DNA of 64,000 nucleotides from Chitinophagaceae bacterium UBA1953 (GTDB lineage Bacteria; Bacteroidota; Bacteroidia; Chitinophagales; Chitinophagaceae), in the NCBI GenBank assembly GCA_002336115.1, contig DDEN01000050.1, positions 1-64,000 on the forward strand, in the 5' to 3' direction. A program made the position numbers and the translations under genes. Position 1 is the first letter of the stretch. Each line of letters begins with the position of its first letter. Below the pieces are notes generated by a model. That model made no database searches, had not been told where the DNA came from, and saw only the letters and a list, made by a program, of their open reading frames with translations. Shown here one piece after another: positions 35,482 to 44,883 of this stretch.

Positions 35482-36093
35482 ATGAGTGTATATAAAATTG
35501 ATTTACAGTATTTTGGTTCGATTAAATACTATTACAGTTTAATTAATCAAACAAATATTGTTTTTTGTACAGATGTTTGGCTCGATAAGGCGCTTCATTT
35601 GAACAGAACAGAGCTGATTGGAGCAAATGGCCCTCTCCTCCTCACTGTTCCGCTCGTAGGTGGGCGAGACAAAAGGCAAAAGTTGAAGGACACTCTGGTG
35701 TCTTATACCGAACCCTGGCAGCGTATTCATTGGAAGGGCATTCACGACTCTTACCGCAAGGCTCCCTGGTTTGAAGACTATGCTCCCGGGCTGGAGCAGT
35801 TAATAAAAGAAAAGGAAAAATTCCTAATCGACCTGAACCTGAAAACCATGAATTGGGTGCTAAGCAGATTGAAACTGAAGATTGACATTTTGGCGGAAAA
35901 TGAAAAAAGAGACACGCTGGCTGAACAGGCATCTGCTCCAAAACAGAAGCAAGGTTCGGCGGTTGTATTTCCACCTTATCAGCAGGTTTTTGCTGAACGA
36001 CATGGGTTCATTCCAAACCTTAGTATTCTTGACCTGCTGTTATGTGAGGGACCATCTGCAAAAAAATATCTCCAAAACGGGAACCTTTTTTGA
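35482..36093 (+). CDS. WbqC-family protein
   Basis: A 203-residue member of the WbqC-like family. Recognisable parts: LQYFGSIKYYYSLINQ at the N-terminus, FCTDVWLDKALHLNRTELIGANG, VPLVGGRDKRQKLKDT, and WQRIHWKGIHDSYRKAPWFEDY. The family is named from an O-antigen gene product, and its biochemical role is not settled. It stands before the large T9SS protein gene with a 75-bp gap. AT-rich DNA of 280 bp separates it from the divergent lipoprotein gene and should hold both promoters. Confidence 0.85.
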   Translation: MSVYKIDLQYFGSIKYYYSLINQTNIVFCTDVWLDKALHLNRTELIGANGPLLLTVPLVGGRDKRQKLKDTLVSYTEPWQRIHWKGIHDSYRKAPWFEDYAPGLEQLIKEKEKFLIDLNLKTMNWVLSRLKLKIDILAENEKRDTLAEQASAPKQKQGSAVVFPPYQQVFAERHGFIPNLSILDLLLCEGPSAKKYLQNGNLF

Positions 36094-36168
36094 AAATCAG
36101 GCATCATAAAATAAGGAGAGGTGTCTATAAAACAATTAACTTGTTGGCCCATTTCCTGATTATACATT

Positions 36169-39100
36169 ATGAGAATATTTCTGACTGGTTTAAGTCTGTT
36201 GGTTTTTGTTCATCTTTTTTCGCAGGATTTTTCAAACAAAGGCAAAGAATTCTGGGTTGCATATGGCAGTCATGTGTCGATGTATAATACCAATGGCACT
36301 CCTAATACAACCAATGGCGGATCGCAAAACATGGTGTTGTATTTCACTTCCGATAAGAATGCAACAGTTACTGTAACAATACCCGCAACCGGCTGGACGA
36401 GAACATATTCTGTAACAGCCAACCAGGTTACCACATCAGATATTATTCCAAAAACTGGCACAGATGATGCAAGAATTGTGAGTGAAGGAAAAAGCACAAA
36501 GGGTATTCATATTACCAGCGATGTTGCAATAATTGCCTATGCTCATATTTATAACGGTTCAATTTCAGGTGCAAGCCTCTTATTTCCGGTAAATACACTT
36601 GCAAGAGAATACTATTCCATCAATTTTACGCAAACTTCCAATGATGTTAACTCCTATACTTATTGTTATGTAATAGCAACAGAAGATAATACGTCAGTTG
36701 AAATTATACCCAGCGCCAATACATTTAATAACTTAAAGGGAGATACAATAAAGGTTACGCTTAATAAAGGAGAGGTTTATAATATTTTTGGTAAAGCTTT
36801 ATCATCGGTTAACCTTGGTACATCTACGAACCCTTCTTACCTGTACACAGGGGAGGATTTGACCGGCACAAAAGTGCGTTCAGTGGCAACTGCAACCAGT
36901 ACCTGCAAAAAGATTGCTGTGTTTTCGGGTTCTGGCAAGTTAAATATACAATGTGCAAACGTTTCGGGCAGTGCAGACAACTATATACAACAGGCATTTC
37001 CTTCCAATGCCTGGGGCAAAAAGTACCTTACTGTTCCAACCAATAAAATGCCCAATAACTATTTCAGAGTTTGTGTAAGCGATCCGGCAACCGTGGTTAA
37101 GAAAAACGGCGTAGTGCTTACCGGGCTTACAAACAATTTTTACTACGAATACCAGAGTTCTACTCCTGATCTCATTGAATCAGACAAGCCTGTAATGGTG
37201 GCTCAATACATAACTACAAGAGTTCAGTGTGGTAATGCTGCATTTTATTATGGGTCTGAAAGCTTGGGCGATCCTGAAATGATTTATCTGAGCCCCATTG
37301 AACAAACAATAGAAAAAGTAACAATAAACTCAACTGGAAATGCGGCAATCAGGGAACATTGGCTGAATCTGATCATCAAGCCGACCGGTTCTGCATCCCT
37401 TCGTGTTGATGGTGCAGTACCCTCTGCAACAGCCTCCACACATCCACGAGATGGGGCTTATGTATATTACCAGATCCCATTGAGCCAGGGATCGCATACC
37501 ATCAGTTCCGACTCAGGATTTAATGCGATTGCCTATGGATATGGCAGCGCAGAATCTTATGGCTACAATGCAGGAACTAATGTAAAAGACCTGTATCAGT
37601 ACGTAACTACAACCAACAAGTATGCAACCATTAACAGTCCGGTTGCATGCAAAGGCTCTCCCTTTATTTTTGCTATTACACTTCCATATGTGCCGTTATC
37701 AATGAAATGGAAGATTCCAAATTTTGCAAATTATGTTAATAATGGGCCGGTTGTGCCCGACTCTACTTTCGTACTCGATGGCCGTACTTTGTATTTCTAT
37801 AAATTACCTACTACATATACATATAATGCAATTGGTACATATCCTATAACTGTTACAGTAAATAATCCAACTGCCGATGGTTGTTCAGGAGAACAGAATA
37901 TTGATTTTGATCTGGAAGTTTATGACCCACCTGTGGTTGACTTTTCATGGCCAACGTCGCTATGTACTGATTCAATTATTCCCATCACAACCAATAATAC
38001 AACAGGAGGAAGGCCTATCATAAAACATTTCTGGGATTTTGGTGATGGTACCTATGCTTATACAAATAACCCAGGAAAAGTTTATACAACTCCTGGAACA
38101 TATAAAATCCGTTACTCGGTATTAACCGACGCAGGTTGTTTAAGCGATACAGTTGAAAAAACAATCACTGTTACTAAAACTCCGGTTGCGAATTTCAGCT
38201 TCACAACGCCGCAATGTAAAGACAAGCAAATAACATTCAGCGATCAGTCAACGCTTGCAGGCGGGGTGGGAAGTATTACCAACTGGAACTGGAATCTTGC
38301 AGTTGGGTCTCCTATTAACAATACAACTAATGCCAGTGTTACGGGAACATACACAACGGCACAGGTATATAATCCAACTTTACAAGTAATTACAAGTACA
38401 GGCTGTAAAAGTCCTGTTTATACAGCACCGTTAACAGTAAGTCCAAACCCGATTCCGGATTTTACTATGAGTTATGCTTGTTTGCCCGATGGTGTGGTGA
38501 ACTTCACAAATACATCAACCATTGCAGATGGATCCCAGGCTTCCTTTATTCATTCATGGAATTTTGGTGACCCTGCTACAGGTGCATTGAACAGTTCATC
38601 ATTAACTAATCCATCACATAAATATTCCACAACCGGACCATATACTATTAAACTGATTGTTACATCAAATAACGGATGTATTGATTCGGTTACAAAATCG
38701 CAAGGCAATATTTACCCACAGCCAAAAGCCGATTTTACTTCGGTTGCAGAAATATGCTGGAAGTCACCCATTACATTTACCGATGCTTCAAACGGAATAA
38801 CACATCCGGTTGCTTCATGGGAGTGGCGGTTTATTAATTCAACCGGCACTGTAGTTGGCTCTTCAACCAGCCAGAATCCGGTATTCAACTTCCCGCTACC
38901 GGGAACTTATACGGTGAAGCATTGGGTGTTTACGAATCAGTTGTGTATAAGTGATACTGTAATAAAAACTGTCATCATTCATCCATGGCCAACTGCTGGG
39001 TTTATTTCAAGTAGTCCGCTTTGTGAAAAGAATCAGGTAATACTTACTGATAATTCAACAGCAAATGTTGGTACAGATACTCGCTGGTACTGGGATCTTG

Positions 39101-41382
39101 GCGATGGCACAATCATCAATGCCAATAACAATAATCCCATCACACATACATATACTAACTGGGGCGATAAAACGATTAAATTTCTTGTGGAAAACAGCAA
39201 AGGCTGTTTAAGTGATACACTAACAAGAACTGTTCATATCAATCCATTGCCTGAAGTTGGTTATGTGCTACCTGAAGTTTGTTTAAGCGATGCTAATGCT
39301 GTGTTTGCAGATACATCGCATATTGCAGATAACAGTGAAGCATCCATGACATACTTCTGGAACTTTAACGCTGGCGTTCCGGTAATTGCTCCTGCACCAG
39401 TTCCGGCAACAAGCACCAGCAAAAACCCGGTTATCCATTTCGGTAAAGCTGATAACTATCTGTTGTCTTTAGTTGTTACGTCAAAAGATGGTTGTAAAGA
39501 TTCAATTACAAATATTCCGTTTACAGTGAACGGATCAATTCCTAAAGCCGATTTTACAATTTTGCCAACAAACGGATTGTGCAGTAACCAGGATGTGCAG
39601 ATAAAAGATAATTCAACAGTTGATTTTGGTTCAGTAACCAAAGTGGAAATTTATTGGGATAATATCAATGCTCCAACTGTTTTTGATACAGATGATGTTC
39701 CGGCTTCGGGCAAAATATATTCACATCGTTATCCCGATTTCCAAACACCATTAACTAAAGCATTCCAGGTTCGTTACAGGGCCTATTCAGGTATTGTTTG
39801 TGTAAACGATGCGGTGAAAACAATTACAGTTAATGCAAGTCCGCTTACACAGTTTTTGGCAATGCCCGGCATTTGCCTCGATGCTTCACCCCGACAAATA
39901 ACACAAGCAACTGAAACCGGCGGATTGCCAGGAACAGGAGTATTTACAGGCCCAGGTGTTAGTACAACCGGTTTGTTTAATCCTGCAACAGCAGGGGTGG
40001 GAACACATACCATCCGTTATACATTTACAGCAACAAGTGGATGTACACATTATTCCGAACAAACAATTGAAGTATGGCCACGCCCTGTTTCAAAATTTGT
40101 TTCATTACTTCCTTCCTGCGAAAAGAATGCTGTAAGTTTTTCGGATAGTTCAATTGCAAATTCAACAAGTCTTGCAACATGGAACTGGAACTTTGGCGAT
40201 GGTTCACCGCTAGTTTCTCTCAGCAGCAATACAAACGTAAAGCATACTTATGCTGCATACGGAACATACAATACCATTTTACAGGTTATTAACGACAGGG
40301 GTTGTACAAGTGTTCCGGTAACATTAGCGGTTAAAGTAAATCCATTGCCAAGAGTTGATTTTTCATTACCAAAAGTTTGCTTGCCGGCAGGCACTGCTGC
40401 ATTCACCGATCTTTCAACTATTCCTGATGGAACACAAAGCCAGTTTAAATACAACTGGAAATTTGGTGATGGGTATGCAAGTCCTTCCGGGTCGGATGTT
40501 TCCACTATAAAAAATCCTGTTTATAATTACAGCCAGCTTGGGCCATATACTGTTAAATTAGTTGTTACATCTTCAAATAATTGCATTGATTCATTATCGA
40601 AGCAATTGGTGGATGTATTTCCACAGCCAAAGGCTGCCTTTACTTCTGTTGACAGTATTTGTATTGGTGAAACGATTGATTTTACCGATGAAAGTGATGG
40701 TATTGTAAGCTCTGTAAGCAAATGGCAATGGATGTTTGGAAACGGATATACTTCAGCCGTACAAAACCCTATTTATCTCTATCCGGCATCAGGAGTATAT
40801 AATGTTCAGCTCTATGTTTATACAACTGAGGGTTGTGTTAGTGATACTGCAAGTAAAACAATTGATGTGTGGGCTTATCCTTTAATAACAGCAGGCCCCG
40901 ATTTGAATGTACTGGAAGATGGTATTAAGAAAATATCGGGAGCTACAGCATCAGGTGCAGGTTTACAATTCTTATGGACTCCATCTACATACCTTGACGA
41001 TACGTTAATACTCAATCCAACAATTATACAACCCAAAGATGATATTACTTACACCTTGACTGTTGTTGGAAGAGGTGGTTGTACAAGTTCGGATGATCTG
41101 TTTGTGAAAGTATTGAAGATGCCTAAACCACCAAATACATTTACTCCGAATGGTGATGGTATTAATGATTTCTGGGAGATTCCTCATCTCGGGGATTATC
41201 CCGGTTGTATTATTGAAGTTTATAACACAGCAGGTACATTGGTTTTCAGGTCGGTTGGTTATTCAACACCATGGGATGGGAAATGGAAGGGACAGCAATT
41301 GCCTGCAGGTACTTATTATTATGTAATTGATCCGAAAAACGGAAGAGGCCGTTCAAAAGGATATGTAACTATACTAAGATGA
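36169..41382 (+). CDS. Giant PKD-repeat protein with T9SS type B (gliding-associated) C-terminal domain
   Basis: A 1737-residue secreted surface protein. Signal peptide, cleavage near HLFSQ. The N-terminal part (about 20-470) resembles the IgGFc-binding-like region found in such proteins (GKEFWVAYGSHVS). About ten PKD-type immunoglobulin domains follow (typical cores WDFGDGT, WNWNFGDGSP, WYWDLGDGT, YNWKFGDGY), with a three-domain pattern that recurs. The C-terminal 85 residues form the gliding-motility-associated/T9SS type B sorting domain: PPNTFTPNGDGINDFWEIPHL, IEVYNTAGTLVFRS, PWDGKWKGQQLPAGTYYYVID. It should be exported by the type IX system. The partner PorP/SprF gene follows directly. 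Confidence 0.92.
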   Translation: MRIFLTGLSLLVFVHLFSQDFSNKGKEFWVAYGSHVSMYNTNGTPNTTNGGSQNMVLYFTSDKNATVTVTIPATGWTRTYSVTANQVTTSDIIPKTGTDDARIVSEGKSTKGIHITSDVAIIAYAHIYNGSISGASLLFPVNTLAREYYSINFTQTSNDVNSYTYCYVIATEDNTSVEIIPSANTFNNLKGDTIKVTLNKGEVYNIFGKALSSVNLGTSTNPSYLYTGEDLTGTKVRSVATATSTCKKIAVFSGSGKLNIQCANVSGSADNYIQQAFPSNAWGKKYLTVPTNKMPNNYFRVCVSDPATVVKKNGVVLTGLTNNFYYEYQSSTPDLIESDKPVMVAQYITTRVQCGNAAFYYGSESLGDPEMIYLSPIEQTIEKVTINSTGNAAIREHWLNLIIKPTGSASLRVDGAVPSATASTHPRDGAYVYYQIPLSQGSHTISSDSGFNAIAYGYGSAESYGYNAGTNVKDLYQYVTTTNKYATINSPVACKGSPFIFAITLPYVPLSMKWKIPNFANYVNNGPVVPDSTFVLDGRTLYFYKLPTTYTYNAIGTYPITVTVNNPTADGCSGEQNIDFDLEVYDPPVVDFSWPTSLCTDSIIPITTNNTTGGRPIIKHFWDFGDGTYAYTNNPGKVYTTPGTYKIRYSVLTDAGCLSDTVEKTITVTKTPVANFSFTTPQCKDKQITFSDQSTLAGGVGSITNWNWNLAVGSPINNTTNASVTGTYTTAQVYNPTLQVITSTGCKSPVYTAPLTVSPNPIPDFTMSYACLPDGVVNFTNTSTIADGSQASFIHSWNFGDPATGALNSSSLTNPSHKYSTTGPYTIKLIVTSNNGCIDSVTKSQGNIYPQPKADFTSVAEICWKSPITFTDASNGITHPVASWEWRFINSTGTVVGSSTSQNPVFNFPLPGTYTVKHWVFTNQLCISDTVIKTVIIHPWPTAGFISSSPLCEKNQVILTDNSTANVGTDTRWYWDLGDGTIINANNNNPITHTYTNWGDKTIKFLVENSKGCLSDTLTRTVHINPLPEVGYVLPEVCLSDANAVFADTSHIADNSEASMTYFWNFNAGVPVIAPAPVPATSTSKNPVIHFGKADNYLLSLVVTSKDGCKDSITNIPFTVNGSIPKADFTILPTNGLCSNQDVQIKDNSTVDFGSVTKVEIYWDNINAPTVFDTDDVPASGKIYSHRYPDFQTPLTKAFQVRYRAYSGIVCVNDAVKTITVNASPLTQFLAMPGICLDASPRQITQATETGGLPGTGVFTGPGVSTTGLFNPATAGVGTHTIRYTFTATSGCTHYSEQTIEVWPRPVSKFVSLLPSCEKNAVSFSDSSIANSTSLATWNWNFGDGSPLVSLSSNTNVKHTYAAYGTYNTILQVINDRGCTSVPVTLAVKVNPLPRVDFSLPKVCLPAGTAAFTDLSTIPDGTQSQFKYNWKFGDGYASPSGSDVSTIKNPVYNYSQLGPYTVKLVVTSSNNCIDSLSKQLVDVFPQPKAAFTSVDSICIGETIDFTDESDGIVSSVSKWQWMFGNGYTSAVQNPIYLYPASGVYNVQLYVYTTEGCVSDTASKTIDVWAYPLITAGPDLNVLEDGIKKISGATASGAGLQFLWTPSTYLDDTLILNPTIIQPKDDITYTLTVVGRGGCTSSDDLFVKVLKMPKPPNTFTPNGDGINDFWEIPHLGDYPGCIIEVYNTAGTLVFRSVGYSTPWDGKWKGQQLPAGTYYYVIDPKNGRGRSKGYVTILR

Positions 41383-41408
41383 TCCCCTTGAAAATTCAGT
41401 TTGATGTC

Positions 41409-42440
41409 ATGAAGAAATTTAGATTGTGCAGTTTTTTTATGTTGGGATTATTGATGGTTGTATTTTACTCAAATGCACAGCAGCGCCCGCATTATACACA
41501 GTATATTCTCAATAATTATATTGTTAATCCTGCATTAACAGGGATTGAAAACTATACTGATATAAAAATCAGTCACCGTAATCAATGGGTTGGCTTTCCC
41601 GGCGCACCACAAACCATTTACTTAACTGTTCATTCTCCAATTGGCAAGAATGATTATCGCACCACACCAACATCATTTCAGGTGCCAGGCGAAAATCCAA
41701 GGGGAAAAGCTTATTGGGAAGAATACACAGCAGCAGAGCCACATCATGGAATAGGGGGGAGTATTATTAATTACAAAACAGGTTACATTAACCGTTTTTA
41801 TGCAACAGTTTCGTATGCGTATCATATTGGGTTAACACCAAAACTTAATTTATCTGCAGGCTTTGCAGGAGGTATATCATCGATTAATATTGATGCTTCA
41901 AAAATTGAACTTGCCAATCCGGTTGATCCTGCTATTGGTGGAGTGACAACTGAATTACGGAAAATTAAGCCGGAATTAAATGCGGGGCTATGGTTGTATT
42001 CCGATAAATTTTTTGCCGGGTTTTCTGCCCAGCAAATCATTCCGCAAAAGGTTACGCTTGTTACGAATGATTTTTATAAGTCAACTTTAGTTCCTCATTT
42101 CTTTGCAACAACCGGTTATCGGTTTCTTGCAGGCGATGATGTAAATATTATTCCGTCTGTAATGGTACGGTACATTCCAAGTATGCCCGTTTTTTGCGAC
42201 TTTACTGTAAAGGCTCAATACCAGGACAGGTTCTGGCTGGGAGCCAATCTTCGTCTAAAGGAAGGATTTGCAGCAATGGCTGGTTTTAATGTTTCTAATA
42301 CATTCAATGTAAGTTACTCTTATGATGTAAACAATTCCAATTACCTGTTACAATACATGCAAAGAGGTACACATGAAATTGTACTCGGGTTTACTTTGGG
42401 AAACAAATGGGGCGATCTTTGTCCAAGAAGGGTATGGTAA
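41409..42440 (+). CDS. PorP/SprF-family type IX secretion membrane protein
   Basis: A 343-residue outer-membrane protein. The ATG at 41409 gives a normal signal peptide (MKKFRLCSFFMLGLL, cleavage near YSNAQ); an earlier ATG at 41379 overlaps the preceding stop by 4 bases. The family signature follows at once: QQRPHYTQYILNNYIVNPAL, GIENYTDIKISHRNQWVGFPGAP, and the middle GIGGSIINYKTG. PorP/SprF proteins are usually encoded beside a type B C-terminal-domain cargo and help with its secretion or surface attachment. The pair with the upstream giant protein fits exactly. Confidence 0.94.
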   Translation: MKKFRLCSFFMLGLLMVVFYSNAQQRPHYTQYILNNYIVNPALTGIENYTDIKISHRNQWVGFPGAPQTIYLTVHSPIGKNDYRTTPTSFQVPGENPRGKAYWEEYTAAEPHHGIGGSIINYKTGYINRFYATVSYAYHIGLTPKLNLSAGFAGGISSINIDASKIELANPVDPAIGGVTTELRKIKPELNAGLWLYSDKFFAGFSAQQIIPQKVTLVTNDFYKSTLVPHFFATTGYRFLAGDDVNIIPSVMVRYIPSMPVFCDFTVKAQYQDRFWLGANLRLKEGFAAMAGFNVSNTFNVSYSYDVNNSNYLLQYMQRGTHEIVLGFTLGNKWGDLCPRRVW

Positions 42441-42445
42441 AATTG

Positions 42446-44353
42446 TTACAATCTTGATATTTGCAGCTTTCGTATAACAACATGCGGCGGTTGTTTTTTC
42501 ATCTTTGTTGTATCGGGTAGCTGCTCATTGTCAAAAAAGAATGGTGGTTGTTCAGTAAAGATGATGACCTGTTTTTCCTGGTTTCTCATTTGTTCAATTA
42601 AATTCATGTCGTTCAGATAAACAAAGTCAGGCATTTCACGTAGTTTGTTCTTCCACTGTTTTTCAATTAAGCTGTCCTGTTTCTTTCTCATTTCCATCAT
42701 TCTCCTGTTAAACAGTTTTAATTGTGCAATATGTTGTTTTGATAGTTCTGCCGCTCTTTTTTGTTGCTGTATATTTTGTTGTTGAATGTAGATGTCTCCA
42801 TCTGGAAATTCAGGCATAACAAAATCACCTTGCGGAAAAGTAAACACAAAAGAGTGATTGGTTGTATCATTACTGTTCCTGTTATGGAAATAAAACTGTT
42901 CTTGTATTGGTGCATTGAAATACGTCATCTTTTGCATTGGACGCTGAACATCAAAGTTATAATAGCTTAATTCCCTTCTGCCATTTGTCTTTCGTTGTAT
43001 CGATTCACGAACTGAATCATCATTTATAAAATTCCTTCCTGGCGGCGGCGGAGGTAAATGATTCATGCGTGGCCTCATCATTAGTTCCATCCATTCTTCA
43101 GGAATATCTCTCATTACCAGCTTATCAAAAAGAACCTGTTTGCCTTTCTCATCCCACACTCTTACAGACTGATGTTTCAGCTCTTTTGAAATAACAAGAC
43201 GCATTTTCCTTTTCTCATCAATTAGTGAAACAGTTTCACCGCTTTTTTTCAATACTGTTTCAGGTTTAATAAAAATCGTATTCTGTAAGTAGCTGTTTTT
43301 GTCGGATACCGCAACTTTTTTTGATGTTGTGTGATTATTATTTTTTACAACCCATCCTGTAGTTGCAAAAACGATTGTGAGGAAAACCAAGGCCGCTAAT
43401 CTTGAACTGATTTTATTTTTTTCAGCAGGAAGATTTAAAATGCGCTTAATCCTGTTTTTCAGTAAATGTTTATCATCGCCCAAAGCCATTGCAAGCTTAG
43501 GTGTTGATCTTCTTGCTTTCTCAACATTTAATAATGCTTCGGCATAAACCGGGGCATTTTGCTGGAACTTCATTACAAAATCATCACAACTGTTTTCTCT
43601 CTCACGCTTTGCAGTGCCAATAAGCAAAAGTGCAAACGGATTGAAGAATAAAATTGTTTCTGTAGTTGTTAACAGAATATTCCAGAAATAATCGTTGCGT
43701 TTGATATGTGAAATTTCATGAAGCAAAACAGCTTCGAGCTGAGCAGGAGTTAAATGTGTTACAGCAGTAATGGGTAACAAGATAATTGGTTTAAGAAAAC
43801 CAATTGTTGCCGGAATATCAATTTGTGTGCTGATGAAAAGCTTTGTTTTGCTACTGAGGCCTGTAGTTTCAATGAGGTAATTGAAAAAAGTCTGCATGTC
43901 TTCAGAAACTGGTATCATCCCATTCCTTTTCAATGAATTCACTTTGTGAACCTGCACAAATAATTTCAGCATAAACCAGCCAAGTACAAAAAGATATGCA
44001 ACCGATAAATAGGGGAGAATAAAGTTGAATTTATATTCAATCCAGTTCAGTAATAGCTGCCATTGATTGCTTTTGGTGAAAGCGCTGAATAAAGCTGTGT
44101 TATTACTCTCAACAACAACTGATGCGGTTTGACTCAGTTGTTTATTCCATTGCGAAAAAATGGTTGATATAAACCATCCGAACCCGGCAAGGGCAAATAA
44201 GCTGCTGAGAAAATTTTTTACTGACGAGTGTTTAATTCGGAAAATGGCAACCAGTAATTGATAAAGTAAAAAAAGTAATGCCATTTGCCAGAAACTGGCG
44301 GTAATTGCTTTCCCCAAAGCCAGCAAAAAATCAGATTGCAACAGTTGCTGCAT
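42446..44353 (-). CDS. M56-family metallopeptidase (BlaR1/MecR1-like antirepressor)
   Basis: A 635-residue membrane sensor-protease. The first 330 residues hold about four helices and the zinc site HEISH (LEAVLLHEISHIKRNDY) with a downstream glutamate in KRERENSCDDF, the M56 pattern. The C-terminal 300 residues form a periplasmic region of low complexity with Gln, Arg and Met-rich parts and a proline run (PPPPPGR); there is no penicillin-binding-type sensor domain as in BlaR1. It is expected to cleave or trigger removal of the BlaI repressor encoded 2 bases upstream. No beta-lactamase or other effector is adjacent, so the signal and target are unknown. Confidence 0.9.
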   Translation of the reverse strand: MQQLLQSDFLLALGKAITASFWQMALLFLLYQLLVAIFRIKHSSVKNFLSSLFALAGFGWFISTIFSQWNKQLSQTASVVVESNNTALFSAFTKSNQWQLLLNWIEYKFNFILPYLSVAYLFVLGWFMLKLFVQVHKVNSLKRNGMIPVSEDMQTFFNYLIETTGLSSKTKLFISTQIDIPATIGFLKPIILLPITAVTHLTPAQLEAVLLHEISHIKRNDYFWNILLTTTETILFFNPFALLLIGTAKRERENSCDDFVMKFQQNAPVYAEALLNVEKARRSTPKLAMALGDDKHLLKNRIKRILNLPAEKNKISSRLAALVFLTIVFATTGWVVKNNNHTTSKKVAVSDKNSYLQNTIFIKPETVLKKSGETVSLIDEKRKMRLVISKELKHQSVRVWDEKGKQVLFDKLVMRDIPEEWMELMMRPRMNHLPPPPPGRNFINDDSVRESIQRKTNGRRELSYYNFDVQRPMQKMTYFNAPIQEQFYFHNRNSNDTTNHSFVFTFPQGDFVMPEFPDGDIYIQQQNIQQQKRAAELSKQHIAQLKLFNRRMMEMRKKQDSLIEKQWKNKLREMPDFVYLNDMNLIEQMRNQEKQVIIFTEQPPFFFDNEQLPDTTKMKKQPPHVVIRKLQISRL

Positions 44354-44355
44354 TA

Positions 44356-44736
44356 TTACTGCTGTTTGAGATTGTCAATCAGTTTCTGTATTTCCTCTAA
44401 TTCCTCTTTTGAGGTTTTATGATTTCCGAGTGCCTGCATAACAAGCTGGGTAGATGACCCCTGGAAAAGAGTATCAATCATTTTGCCCATAAATTGTTTT
44501 TGCGCTTTTTCACGGGAAAGAAGAGGAGCATATTTGTGAGTTTTGTTGCTTTCATCTCTTTTTACCATTCCTTTTTCATGCATAATCTGCATCAGTTTCA
44601 GAGTAGTGGTATAGCCTGCATCTTTTGTCTTGCTCAGTTCTTCATGCACGTCTCGTACTGTAGCCTGGCCACGTTCCCATAAAACACGCAAAATTTCGAG
44701 CTCACTTTCTGTAGGTTTTATTTGCCTGGTGTTCAT
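44356..44736 (-). CDS. BlaI/MecI/CopY-family repressor
   Basis: A 126-residue winged helix-turn-helix repressor. The ATG at 44736 gives the usual N-terminus (MNTRQIKPTESELEILRVLW); the longer frame to 44787 would include operator DNA. Motifs: TESELEILRVLWERGQATVRDVHEEL, GYTTTLKLMQIMHEKGMVKRD and the dimerisation part. The stop lies 2 bases before the M56 gene start, forming a two-gene operon. Two palindromic operators lie upstream, so it is very likely self-repressing. Confidence 0.94.
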   Translation of the reverse strand: MNTRQIKPTESELEILRVLWERGQATVRDVHEELSKTKDAGYTTTLKLMQIMHEKGMVKRDESNKTHKYAPLLSREKAQKQFMGKMIDTLFQGSSTQLVMQALGNHKTSKEELEEIQKLIDNLKQQ

Positions 44737-44740
44737 AATA

Positions 44741-44756
44741 TACGACTTGTTTCGTA
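44741..44756. promoter_or_regulatory. BlaI-type operator 1
   Basis: TACGA-CTTGTT-TCGTA, a perfect 5-bp inverted repeat with a 6-bp centre, lies 5 bases upstream of the blaI-like ATG and covers the expected transcription start. Confidence 0.8.
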
Positions 44757-44757
44757 T

Positions 44758-44765
44758 CAAATATA
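44758..44765 (-). promoter_or_regulatory. -7 promoter element of the BlaI/M56 operon
   Basis: On the minus strand these bases read TATATTTG, an exact TAnnTTTG match, placed between the two operators. Confidence 0.6.
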
Positions 44766-44779
44766 CGAGATGGTTCGTA
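44764..44779. promoter_or_regulatory. BlaI-type operator 2
   Basis: TACGA-GATGGT-TCGTA, the same 5-6-5 palindrome as operator 1, lies 23 bp away from it centre to centre and falls in the spacer between the -33 and -7 promoter regions. Confidence 0.8.
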
Positions 44780-44833
44780 AAAAACATTGCCGTTTAAAAT
44801 ATTTGAAAGAAATTAACAGGTATAGCCGGAACA

Positions 44834-44860
44834 CAAAAAAGCCGCTCAAAATGAGCGGCT
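44834..44860 (-). terminator. Terminator of the DUF4382 gene
   Basis: On the minus strand, stem AGCCGCTCA/TGAGCGGCT (9 bp, 3-nt loop) followed by a run of T (A run at 44835-44839 on plus). It lies 24 bases past the stop of the DUF4382 gene and ahead of the BlaI promoter. Confidence 0.9.
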
Positions 44861-44883
44861 ATATCTGACCAAACCACGAAATT

